Assembly (NCBI GenBank): GCA_035582835.1 | Contig: JAYKAV010002564.1 | Coordinates: 726,075 to 790,074 of the forward strand | Source of the DNA: Phoebastria nigripes | Lineage: Eukaryota; Chordata; Aves; Procellariiformes; Diomedeidae | Reading direction: 5' to 3' | Length of the DNA: 64,000 nucleotides | In this document: positions 11,649 through 22,420 of the stretch, in pieces | Numbering within the stretch: position 1 is the stretch's first letter | How the letters are laid out: each line of letters starts with the position of its first letter | Program-made: the position numbers and the translations under genes | Notes under the pieces: model-generated | Seen by the model: only the letters and a program-made list of their open reading frames with translations | Told to the model about the DNA's origin: nothing | Databases searched by the model: none

Positions 11649-13525
11649 ACAATGTAAATAGTAGACTTTTTCTGCCTTTGCTGGGTCAGATCCCAGCCGC
11701 AGAAGAACGCAATTGGAAGCAATTAGGCCAATTTCTGACTTGGCAAGAGCAGTGGCCGATCCCCCTTTTGGCACTGCATTTCAGGGCTGCATTTTATCTA
11801 AACCTTCCACGAGGAATTTGGTTTTAATTATACTTTACTGAACTCCTAACAGCTGTAAAAGTTTCTGAGTTTTTCAGGGAAGGCTCCTGCCCTCCACAGC
11901 CCCAGCACATTTCTAAAATCAAAACCGTACGGCATTCCTGGCACTGTGCAGCATCCTGGCAGTCCGGGTGAGTAAAGCCACGGCCAGTACCTAGCTGTGC
12001 CTTTTCCTTGGGATTGACCAACATCAGCACAGTGAGAATTGGGGGGCTCAGAAGAAGGCAGCTTGCGCAGGGAGGATCAGTGCAGTATGATGCTCTTTGC
12101 GCTTTTTCTCAGGTCCCATCTCAGATGTCCTGTGTTTTGCCAGCCCACCTGGGTTGAATCATCTCTGACCCTGTCTGGGAGGGCTGGCAAAACTAGCTGA
12201 ACCCCTTTGCTGTACTGCACCACCCCCAGCGCCACGTGAACGTGCTGCCCATCACAAGATGGACGGGAGGAAAGATGATGTGATCTCTCAGGTGAGAGCT
12301 CTAAGAGCTGAGGATTACCAGAAACTTGCAAGCACGCCTGCAAGCGCTCTGTGCTTTTAATTTTTCCTTTAAAAGTCATCCCCTTGGGTGTCTCGGTGCT
12401 CTTTAGCAGGAGTGCCAGGGTCTTGGCTCAGCGCTGGCTGCCGTGCTGGTTTCTGAATCAGGACAGCCGCCTCCAGTGCCTCGCTTTTCCCTGGGGTCCT
12501 CCTCCCCCCGCCCCAAACCCTGCAGCGATATGACCCTGTTTAGATTGCAGGAAGGATAATTTCACAACCCAATGCTTCCCTGGCTGTTAAATGTTTCTAG
12601 TCAAACTTTTGATCCCAAGGGAAATGAAGGAGTCTGGGCAAAACTGACAGTGCTGTTCCAAATTTGCCAGGGGAAGAAAAAAAAACCCCAATGCATACAT
12701 ACAGTTGATAGAGCAGTTTCTCAGCATCCCCTTTTTAACCTTAACAGATTGCACAGTATTCATTCAAGAAAAAATCAGGAAGGGAAAGCCCTTTCTTACG
12801 CCAGCTTAGTCAATAAGTGCACCTTTGGTGCCTCGGCTCTTGTTTCCCTCTGTTTACCCCCAGCTTCTCTTTCCAGAAATGAAGGAGGGAGAGTTTTGTC
12901 CTTCACCTTCTGACTCTGACCTCGGAGTTTTCAGCTCTGGGACGGCACCTCCGAGCAGATACAACCTTCTTCACTACTTACATACACAGTGCAATGAGCC
13001 AGCTACTGCTGCAGAAGTTTAAATGAATATTTTGTGGTTGTTTTAAAAGAAGGGGCAGGGAGTGGAGGAGAGGCGGTTGCTGAGCTGACAGCGCAGGTGC
13101 AGCTGGAAGCACGTGGCAAAGGTTTCCAAGGGCGCTATGGACAAAAGCAGGGCAGAACTGAGCTGGAAAGATGCTGTTTTCTACTGAAAATACATCTCCA
13201 ATGTGATGTCCCAGTGGCCTCTGAAAATGTTTGTCTGTCTTTGAGCAAATAACAGGGATGTCTCAGTTAAGCGCCTGGTCCAATGTTTGCATGTAGGGCA
13301 CACGCTTCCCCTCTCAGATACCTTCTGCACGGCACCGCCGCCTCCCAGGAGTACGAGATTTTAGTCGTCGTTTTGTTTAACTCGCTTCCTCGGGCATCAG
13401 AGCCTCTCTTTGTGCTAAGAACTGCTGCTTTCCGTGTCACCTCTTCTAGTTGGAGCCTTTTTTTGAAGGTGCAAAGTGGAACTTCTTTTTTTCCCCCAGG
13501 ATTTTTCCCCTCCTCCATCATTATT

Positions 13526-13558
13526 AAAAAAAAAAAAAACCAAACCAACAAAAAAAAA
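13526..13558. repeat. A-rich run
   Basis: Fourteen A, a short CAAACCAAC interruption, then nine A. Low complexity within the intron. Confidence 0.85.
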
Positions 13559-14241
13559 CTGAATAAGCTGCTCCTTGAAACATCAGCACGAACACTGGCC
13601 TTTGTGCAAAACGCAGGAAAACATTGAGCCAGAAATTCAGAAATTTATTTAAAACAAAATAAATAAGTCTTCCCTCCCTCTCTGAAGGTAGCAGCAGGTG
13701 GAAGACTGATCTGCTGATGAAAACTGTTCTGCGACTTTCATTATGGCAGGGACATTTCCAACAGCTGCTGTAATATCTCCTTCAGGCTCTGCTTTCCAGA
13801 CCTCAGCCTTTATCCAGCTCCTCTCAAACTTAATCATTTTTGTCTCAAAAATACCACTTTTAACTGAAACAACAAGGAGAAAGGCACCCGAAAATTGAAG
13901 GGTGAGGGAAAGACACCGGCTTTCCCTACAGCTGCGAACACAGAGATTTCCTGTAGCTCTGTGCTGTTTCTGCAAGACACTGGAGTCATTTTATGGAGCA
14001 GAGATGTGCTTTAAATGAGCCCAAAGGGAGACGAAGTTGCAGGAGGAGAAATCACCGAGCAATAAGAAATACCCAGATTTTGGCTGGAGAGGTCCTGGAG
14101 CTGCTGGCAGCAGGACGCTGCAGGATTGCTCTGCTCTAATGCTGGCAGCAGCGGCAGGAATGGTGCTCGCAGGTCCTCCCATCTCATCAAGTATCTCTCT
14201 TCCTCTTTAGAGACACAGAGACAATTGCAGCCTGAAACAAT

Positions 14242-15050
14242 TCATAGAATCATAGAATCATTTGGGTTGGAAGGGACCTTTAAAGCTCATCTAGTCCTTG
14301 GGCAGGGACATCTACAATGAGATCAGGTTGCTCAGAGCCCCGTCCAACCTGACCTTGAATGTTTCCAGGGATGGGGCATCTACCACCTCTCTGAGCAACC
14401 TGTGCCAGTGTTTCACCACCCTCAGTGTAAAAAATTTCTTCCTTATATCTAGTCTAAATTTCCCCTCTTTTAGTTTAAAACCATTCCCCCTTGTCCTGTC
14501 GCAACAGGCCCTGCTAAAAAGTTTGCCGCCATCTTTCTTATAAGCCCCCTTTAAGTACTGAAAGGCTGCAATAAGGTCTCCCTGAAGACTTCTCTTCTCC
14601 AGGCTGAAGAACCCCAGCTCCCTCAGCCTTTCTTCATAGGAGACACGTTCCATCCCCCTTGACCATTTTCATGGCCCTCCTCTGGACCCGCTCCAACAGG
14701 TCCATGTCTTTCNTGTGCTGAGGGCTCCAGAGCTGGACGCAGTACTGCAGGGGGGGTCTCACCAGAGCAGAGCAGAGGGGCAGAATCACCTCCCTCAACC
14801 TGCTGGCCACGCTGCTTTGGATGCAGCCCAGGATACGGTTGGCCTTGTGGGCTGCAAGCACACATTGCCGGCTCATGTCCAGCTTTTCACCCACCAGTAC
14901 CCCCAAGCCCTTCTCGGCAGGGCTGCTCTCAATCCCTTCATCCCCCAGCCTGTACTGATACCAGGGGTTGCCCTGACCCAGGTGCAGGACCTTGCACTTG
15001 GCCTCGTTGAACCTCATGAGGTTCACATGACAAGCTTCTCGAGCTTGTCA
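14242..15050 (-). mobile_element. CR1 LINE, 5'-truncated, dead copy (3' part of the reverse-transcriptase ORF)
   Basis: On the - strand this encodes the C-terminal part of the CR1 ORF2 product, with motifs such as [42 protein letters not shown] and, in a second frame, RGNGFKLKEG and DAPSLETF. The reading frame breaks near 14650, so at least one indel has inactivated it. The 3' end at 14242-14258 carries about two copies of the 8-bp terminal repeat typical of CR1. The 5' end is truncated around 15030-15050, where the match decays into a perfect 9-bp inverted repeat. CR1 is the dominant LINE of bird and reptile genomes, which supports an avian source. The single N at 14713 lies inside it. Confidence 0.95.
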
Positions 15051-17766
15051 TCTCAGTATCCATCACAGGAAGGTTTTAAATACAATAAACCTGGGGTTTT
15101 TTTTCCCTTTGCCGTTCCCAGCAATTATGTTTAAAGTGATTCCTTTCTTATCCCACCCTTCCTTTGCAGAAGCACACCCCTGCTCTCTCTGCCTATGGAA
15201 ATTATTAGTTGCTTTGGAGGAAAAAAAAGACAAAAATGATTTTTCCCTCCTGCTGCAAGTGCACAGGCTGGCTTGGGGACCTGCTCAGGTTTTATTGCTT
15301 GGTTTCCACATTGCCTTGCCCAGCTGCATGTGGACTTTCTCAGCGTTGTTCAAATACATTAGCAGGTGCATTTGTTGAAATAAATGCAAGCTTGATATTA
15401 AGTGGATTACTTGCCTAGCCGTTTGTCATCGTAAGAAAAGTCGTCACTGAAGGAGATTAGCAAAAAGTGCACAAATAACTTTCACTAAGAGGCTTGTTAA
15501 TCACTTCCTAATTCCCCTCTCTCGCATAATAGAGGAGGTTGGGTCACTGGGCCAAAATTAAAAGGGAGCTGTCAGGGAGCTGAGGGTTTTAAGAGGCAAA
15601 TGTCGGAAGCTCGGCTAACAAAAGACCGTGGAGACATCAGCCAGTGTATTTGCGGCTGAAAACAGGAAATCTTTCTAATGATAGTCCCGTGCCAGAGGCC
15701 AGCCGTACAGAAACTGTTTCCCAACTTACTGGCTTTGAGCTTCCTACGGAGGGCAGCTATGGCTGTTTGGACAAGCAGGCAGATGTCCCTGTGACAACAG
15801 CAGGCATCTGCTGGGCGTTTGGCCCCATGAGAAGCTTCCCAGACACCATCCAACATCGCTTGTGGAAGTGCAGCGGGGCTTAGCTATGGTGGAAAGCCAT
15901 CTGCTGTCTCCCTTGGGTGGTTTCTCACCTGTATGATGCAAAGAAAGCTTTTGGTGTATGGAGAGAGGGTTACAGCAAATAAAATAATATGGAGCTGGAC
16001 CCGCTGCCATGGCTCGGGACCCATGCCAGCACCAGGACGGGCTCCTGGAGCTTTGGTGACCGTCTCTACAGCATGGGGCTGGCACCCAGACCTGCCCCAG
16101 CAGCCTGGCTGAGGGTGGCCCTGTGGGCACAGCTCTAGGGAGAACGTGCTAATTAATAGCAGAGCTTGCTTGTCCTTCTGAGCTTTGCATTTAGCAGCTT
16201 TGGCTGAATGTGTTGTCCATCCAACGAGGCTTCAAATGTGCTGGGATTCTTCAGTTTGTTTCTTGTTTACTGGTCAAATCACTGCATCTCACGTCGGACG
16301 GCTGTGTTGCAGATTCCTTGGGGAGGCTCCTGTCTTGAATCAGGATTCAAGATGAGGGTTACATTAGGACAGGCTGAATTAAAAACTTAATAACTAGGTA
16401 TACATAATAGGTAGCTGGGTCCCTGTGTCCTGGCGAGCAGCGGGCAGTGTTGCAGGAAGGCTGGGTGCAGTCCGTGCTGCTCTGGGACTTGCCCCTGTGG
16501 TCCTCTGGCTCTGAGTGGAGAGGTTGCAGAGTCGCTTGTCTACCCTCCTTCGTGTAATGGGGTGACTTAATTCAGCTGCCCATGGTGTGCGCTCCCAGGT
16601 ACCTGCGCAGTAATCAGAGGCATCGTCTGGGTGCCAGGCAGGAGCAGGAGGTCTGAAGTCTTCAAACACTGGTGTGCCAGACAGGCAGCAAATCTGCCAC
16701 CCAGCAAGGTGTTTAGCACTAGATTTAGTGGTGTATCTAGGCAGCGCAAACTCCAAGACAAGCATGTCTGGGCACTAAAAGCCTGACCCCTCGTCTTCTC
16801 TATAATGTCCTTCTTGTGTTGACTCTTGCACTTACTGAAAAGGATCTAGGGAAATAACTGGTGGCACCTGCAGGTGGTTTGTGCTCACTCACAGAAATAA
16901 CGCTGCTAATAAAACTAGCAGGGGAACATCGGGCTCAATTTCTAGTTCAAGGGACTGAAAAAGAGTTTGACTGCATCTTGAATTTGAGTAAACGTCTGCC
17001 AGACAAAGAGAAACCTCATGCAGAAGGAGATGGCAGGTCAGTGCGGTTTATCCTGCAGGACACCTATGCCATTACCATTTGATTTCTGCAATTGTGGGCT
17101 GCAGCAAAGGCAGTGTTGAGGACAGCACAGGGGTGATTTGGATGTTGATGGGGAAAGAAGAACCTAACACACGCTTCAACCAACATGTCCACCCTTTTGG
17201 CTGGTGTAAGGTCCTCTCCCTTCCTCGTGCAGCTTCTGCTGTGTATCATCTTGCCACGGTGAAGCTTTTCTTCATGGGGGCGGTGCTTGCCCATGGAGAA
17301 AAAGTACCATTTGTGATTTCCTGAAGTTCAACACAAATACGCAGCGAGCTCTGCGTATCATGGTCCGTTAATCCCTCTCACCCACATCATGCATAGGACA
17401 GTGATCAAAGTCAGGAGGAATAATTTGGTTTTAAAAGGGAAACAATAGATTAGTTTTGGTTCAAAGGAATGGATTTCAATTCTGGAAACTAGGATTTGAA
17501 GAACAAGGTTTAGTAGTTTTTAGGTTAGCAAAAGAAATGAAATCTGAAATGCTTCAGAGAAGCTGAAGCAGTTGAAAAGATTCAGGCAGGGATCGGTGAT
17601 TCCCAGTTTGGCCATGGGAAATAATGCTGTTTAGCTTCTTGTGTGCTAGGTGCTGGTATCAGAGGTAGGAAATTGCTGCTGCGTGGTAGCTCTGCAGTTC
17701 TTGAATTGAACCTTTAATTCTCCTCGTTATTAATTCCCTTTTTCTTTCTTTTTTTTTCTCCTTCAG

Positions 17767-17783
17767 CATGAAAGACTTTCCAG
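17767..17783 (+). CDS. PPP1R12B: PPP1R12B 17-nt micro-exon encoding HERLS(R)
   Basis: Acceptor TTCTCCTTCAG, then CAT GAA AGA CTT TCC AG and donor GTAAGA. It encodes HERLS plus two bases of an Arg codon completed by the next exon (AG|G). HERLSR is the conserved start of the MYPT C-terminal segment and follows the small-subunit exon in M20 or the upstream exon in full-length MYPT2. It is far too short for ab initio gene finding and is easily missed. Confidence 0.93.
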
Positions 17784-18297
17784 GTAAGAATTTTATTTTT
17801 TGGAGTTTTTTCTATTTAATATTTATTGACAGTGTATTTTTGTATGGCTTTGGGGATTCCCTGTGCTTCAAACCAACAGCATAAGCTGAAGCTGGTACTG
17901 GCCATTTGGTTCTTACCTTAGCTCAACTGTTGGACCAGTTTGCTTTCATCCTTTGCTCCCCAAATTATTTAACAGCTACTCTGCTGAGAAAAAAAACCCT
18001 CTATGCCCTATTAGAAATGGAGCCCATTCCCACCATGAAGACAAGAGGTCCATGGGAAATTACTGCCCATTTGGGGTTTGGGCTGATACCCACTGGATTT
18101 TTTCCAGTTTTTAAAATGGTGGCGGCTGCCTGTCTTCAGCAGCGATGCCCTGCTGCAGGGTGGAGGGTGCTCTCAGCCGTCCCAGCGCCTGTGCTCAGCT
18201 GGGTCTGCCACGGCCTCGAGTCCCAGCTGGTCGGGCTCATACTGGCTGTGCCCAAGTAACAGTGGCTCCACGGTGCTAGATCTTCATCGTGTTTTAG
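17784..18297 (+). other. PPP1R12B: PPP1R12B intron (514 bp)
   Basis: GTAAGA...TTTTAG. Unique sequence; nothing else recognised. Confidence 0.85.
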
Positions 18298-18445
18298 GTT
18301 GGAAGCAGCTACAAACCCTACCACCAGTGACTCCTCCTACAGCGATCGTGCCTCCAGCCGCTCCAGTGCCTACACCCGGAGGGAGAACCGGTTAGCCGCC
18401 CTCAGCAGCAGAGCAGAAGAGGAGAGTAACAGGGACTATAAAAAA
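18298..18445 (+). CDS. PPP1R12B: PPP1R12B exon: Ser/Arg-rich segment ending NRDYKK
   Basis: Begins after GTTTTAG with G completing Arg40, then LEAATNPTTSDSSYSDRASS, a Tyr-Thr-Arg-Arg-Glu basic patch, and EEESNRDYKK. It covers M20 residues 40-89. NPTTSDS and NRDYKK are family landmarks. The segment is rich in Ser and Arg, with RRENR-type basic motifs that could be kinase sites (inference). It ends AAA AAA|GTAGGA, a fairly weak donor, in phase 0. The 17-nt exon plus this 148-nt exon make exactly 55 codons. Confidence 0.95.
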
Positions 18446-19552
18446 GTAGGATTTTTTAAATGTATTATTGTCACTGCATGCACCTTAGAAGCTGCCTGTT
18501 GCTGCAGAAACCTGCACTGAGAATCTTTGGAAAGAAAGAGAAAAAGTTTATTTTCATTTTCTCTGTTTCCATTGCTTTTGGAAGTCACACCAGCCTTTTT
18601 CAAATGCATCAGCCTTTCAGAGGGTCAAAAAAGGACAAGGGGTGAAAGGACACCGTGCAAAGTCATATATCTGTGGGAGGGGGATTGAGGAGTCAGGCTG
18701 GAGAAACGCTGGGAGGGATTTGAAAGGAGCAAGAAAAGATACTGTTGAGCATGCCAGCATGGCTCAAGCATGTATATTCCCACAGAATTATTTCTGCTGC
18801 TATAACATTCCAGAATTATTTTTTCTATAATTTGTGAAACTTTCAACGTAATCCTTGAAAGGCAGTAATATGGACTGCCATGCACATCTAGTATCAATGC
18901 AAAGACCATATGAAAAGTAAATAGATTAAGATGACCTTAAATCTGAAATGACTATGATGCTGAAAAGCCTCGCATGGTTAGCAGCACCCCACTCTTCTTC
19001 ATGAACATGTCTGGCCAGAGGAGGCAGGCAGTATGCCCAGTTTGTCCTCTTAGAGGGATGGAAATTCTGCTTGTTTGAAGGAAGTGAAGGGAAAAAATCC
19101 ATTTTGGAGTGGCCTAAAATTGTCCTCCTTTCTCCTCCTCCTCAAACTAAAAGCACACAAGAGCAAGTAGGGTGTGTTGTGTTTGGGGGCACAACAGAAT
19201 CGTAGGTTCAGATACATCCAGCATACTCAACTTAGTACTTTATTATGCTTGGTGGTTTATCTAAATTAAAAACATCCCTTTTCTTTGCCTCTTGGCTGTG
19301 TTTAAACACCCTACAAAATTAAACAGCTGTTTTCTTATTTCATATGAATTATGAGAACACAAGTAAGGCATCCAAACTAGTTCTGTTTGCCCATCTTCTA
19401 ATACCCTGACACAGGGGAGCAATGCAAACCCCGCAGCTGCCTCCACTCAGTGCTGAGGACACGTGTCTGCTCGGAGTAGTGCGGCAGAACTGGGTCTGTG
19501 CGGTGGCCGAAGAGCAGCCTGGTTAATTGAAATCTTTTGTTTCATATTTCAG
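18446..19552 (+). other. PPP1R12B: PPP1R12B intron (1.1 kb)
   Basis: GTAGGA...ATATTTCAG. AT-rich unique sequence; no repeat or second exon seen. Confidence 0.85.
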
Positions 19553-19657
19553 TTATATGAAAGCGCCCTGTCTGAAAATCAAAAGCTGAAGTCAAAACTG
19601 CAAGAAGCCCAGCTTGAGTTGGCTGACATCAAATCAAAGTTGGAAAAAGCAGCCCAG
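19553..19657 (+). CDS. PPP1R12B: PPP1R12B coiled-coil exon, LYESAL to EKAAQ
   Basis: Thirty-five codons in phase 0 at both ends (ATATTTCAG acceptor, GTAAGG donor), M20 residues 90-124. The sequence LYESALSENQKLKSKLQEAQ continues into LELADIKSKLEKAAQ. Regular Leu spacing gives a classic alpha-helical coiled coil, the region by which the MYPT C-terminus associates with M20 in the family. Confidence 0.96.
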
Positions 19658-19923
19658 GTAAGGCAAAAACCGGCTCCTAGACTGGAGAAACTGAGCACTG
19701 GCTCATGACAAGCCAGTGCATGTTCCAGCATGGGAAAGGATTTAGCTCTTGGGAGGGAAGGCGCTACAGAGGAGACTGTTATTTTTCACAGAAATAAGTG
19801 TGACTGATTCTGTAAAGACTGCTGCTTCTCTGGGCAAGTGCGTCTGTAGGCTATCTAGACCTTTGTGGAGCATCCTGTGAATGCCTCTCAGTTTTAATAG
19901 CTTTCTATTTTTAATTTACGTAG

Positions 19924-19977
19924 CAGAAACAGGAGAAAACTTCTGACCGGTCCAGCATGCTGGAGATGGAGAAAAGG
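19924..19977 (+). CDS. PPP1R12B: PPP1R12B coiled-coil exon, QKQEKTSDRSSMLEMEKR
   Basis: Eighteen codons, phase 0 at both ends, acceptor TTTACGTAG and donor GTATGT, M20 residues 125-142. It is the conserved Gln/Lys/Glu-rich linker of the MYPT coiled coil, only 266 bp after the previous exon. The pyrimidine content before its acceptor is modest. Confidence 0.95.
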
Positions 19978-22369
19978 GTATGTGTCTCTGCTTTCTTCTG
20001 AGTCGCAATCTTTGCCTCGTGTTGCTCTGCAGGGCATAGTAATTTCTTGAAGNAAAGTGTTAATTAAAAGATAAGTTATATTTTTGCCTTGTGGAGCAGT
20101 GCACAATGATAATTGTGTTCTGACCTTTTCAGTGCCTGAGACTTTTCTGCTCTCTTTGCAAATCAGCTTAGTTCTGATATCTTTCTTTTGTTATAGGAAG
20201 CTGCAGACCAACGAATTGTATTGTATTGTGCTAAGAGACTGTTAGTCCATTATGCTTTAAAATATTCTTGATCCTTATAAATAAAGACTGTTTTGGGGTG
20301 AGGCGGGGAACAAGGCAAAACACTGGCTGGGTGTCTGTCTTGTGATTATACTTGAAATCTGAATGTTTGAATGCTCCTTCCTCTTAATTGAACAGTCAGA
20401 TTCATTGCAGTAAGCTAAGCTGAACGGGCAGTGTCTGGCTAAATCTCTGCCTTAAGTGACCGTAGCTTCGGTCAGATTGGAGGGGACCCGAGGAGGTCTG
20501 TAGTGCATCTCAGCAGAGTCAACCAGGTTAGTCAGGGCTTTGTCCCATCATTTCATGAAGAACTCTGAGTGTTGAGCTTCCACAGCTGCAGCCCCTTCTT
20601 GCAGTTCTTAACTATCCTTGTAGTGATTTTTTTTTCCTTATATCTAGACAGAACCTCCCCTGCTTCAGCTGATGGCCATTACCGCTCATTCTCCCACCAT
20701 GTACATCCGTGGTTAATTAAAGCTGGAGCCTGGCTCCAATTTCTCAGTAAGGTCCACTTACACGTTGGAGGGTTGCCTGAAGTGGAGCTTCCTCCTAAGT
20801 GTTTGGTCTCCTGAATTTTTAGGAGCTTTGCTGGATGGTCAAACCATGTGTTTAAGTTCAACTCCTACTATGAAAGACCTTAATTATTTATGTGTAAACA
20901 CTTCCCGGGATTTGCCAGATATAGTCCAGAGAAGGTGACGTTCAGGATCCCCACTTTGGACAGGGTTAGGCAGAGCACATCAGCCCTCAGTACAAGTGTG
21001 TGATATACCTACCGGTGCAGGTGCCAGGCTTTGACTGTTGAAGTTACCAAGGTTGCTGAAGCTGAGCTGATGCTCAGGCCATGGCACTGCCATGTAAGCT
21101 CAGCTGAGCATCTCTGCACCAGTCTGAACCCCGAGACTGAGATTCGCGAAGCAGTGATCCGTGCAGGCCTGATTCCTAGGTGTGCTTAAAGCAGGCTGAG
21201 TGGGGTTATCAAATATGCAACCATCACTGTCATCTGAGCATAGCTGCTGGGGGAAGTCATGACACAGGTTGAGCTTCTCTTTTGGAAAAAAAAGAGAGTG
21301 TGGTGGTCTGAGCACTTGCCCTGAGTGGACATCCCCAACCAGAGGGAGCTCACACCACGCGTTCCATCTCCCACACGTGCGATGCTTCCAAGCTGGGGCA
21401 ATGTCCTGCATCGCTTTTGTTGAATTAGGATCACGACAGCCACAAACACAGGTTTCTGAGAGTTAGAGAGAAAAAAAGTGCCCGACTGTTCTCAGTGAAG
21501 ATGGCATTAACTGTTTCCAGGACAGCTTATGCATTTTGCACTGATGAATCCCTGGATGAAGTGTGCTGTAGACAAAAAGTGACCCAGAACCCATCATCCA
21601 CAGCCACACTCAAAAGCTGCATTTTCCTCACTCTCCTGGCCTCATGTTTCTTTGCAGAGGGCAAAGGAGNGGGGCAAAGGGTGTAAAGCCTGTTCCTGAC
21701 CCACATTTGCCATTTCCTCCTGCTCAGTGTGCTTTCCTGGGGCGATTTGAGCCCTCTCATGTTGAAGAAGTCATTGATGGAGTCCAGGTCTCTGTAGGCA
21801 AGGGCTCTAGTTGTCCACTGAGGGCACCACTAGTACTCACGTGGCAGAGCCTACCTGTGTAATTGTCGGTTTCCAAAATATACTGAAAGCAGTCAGCTTT
21901 ACAGCTTTGAAGCCCTAAATTAATCTGGGAGAAGCAGAATTGCCAGGCACCTTTCCCTGTTCACTGTTTCTTATTTGATGGGCTGGGTGAGTTTTCTCAT
22001 TGCCTCCTTTAGTGGGGTGCAGTTAAATCCATGGCTTCTCCTACAGAGCTCAAAATCACATTACATCAGAAAGTCCTGAAAACTGGGATCACTAAAGGTG
22101 GGGGGATAGTTGCATTGAAGGGGTGTGAAGAGAGCTCAGGATCAGGACATCTGCCAAAATGGGCCCAGCACGTATTGCCTGCTGGTTTACCAGCAGCCCT
22201 GTCCCATCTGATCAGCTCCCGGTTGTAACCTGTGTGTTACTTTGAGATGCTTTTCAGTGAATGCTCCTACAGAAATACAAGACACTTACTTTTCTTTAAA
22301 AGAAAATGTGCTGTTAAGTTTTTCTTTCAAATCCTTGTGACCATCTTTGTTATGAATCCTTGTAAACAG
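19978..22369 (+). other. PPP1R12B: PPP1R12B intron (2.4 kb)
   Basis: GTATGT...TGTAAACAG. Unique sequence with Ns at 20053 and 21670 and a perfect 8-bp-arm inverted repeat with a 2-bp spacer at 22179-22196. Nothing coding recognised. Confidence 0.8.
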
Positions 22370-22420
22370 GAGAAGCGAGCCCTGGAGCGGAAACTCTCTG
22401 AAATGGAAGAGGAGATGAAG
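22370..22420 (+). CDS. PPP1R12B: PPP1R12B coiled-coil exon, EKRALERKLSEMEEEMK
   Basis: Seventeen codons, phase 0 at both ends, acceptor GTAAACAG and donor GTAGGA, M20 residues 143-159. It continues the coiled coil with heptad-spaced Leu/Met. It is the last exon common to both C-terminal isoforms, which diverge after this point. Confidence 0.96.

Larger units (their letters stand above)
4003..17766 (+). other. PPP1R12B: PPP1R12B intron (13.8 kb) after the M20 first exon
   Basis: Starts GTAAGC and ends CTCCTTCAG with a good polypyrimidine tract. It holds a poly-T (6890-6907), a G/T tract (9539-9597), a long pyrimidine tract (11591-11644), an A-rich run (13526-13558) and one CR1 LINE (14242-15050). 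AT-rich unique stretches near 7.6-8.3 kb and 10.56-10.87 kb look like possible conserved non-coding DNA. A short open segment with a good Kozak and donor is at 12259-12291. No recognised exon otherwise. Confidence 0.8.
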
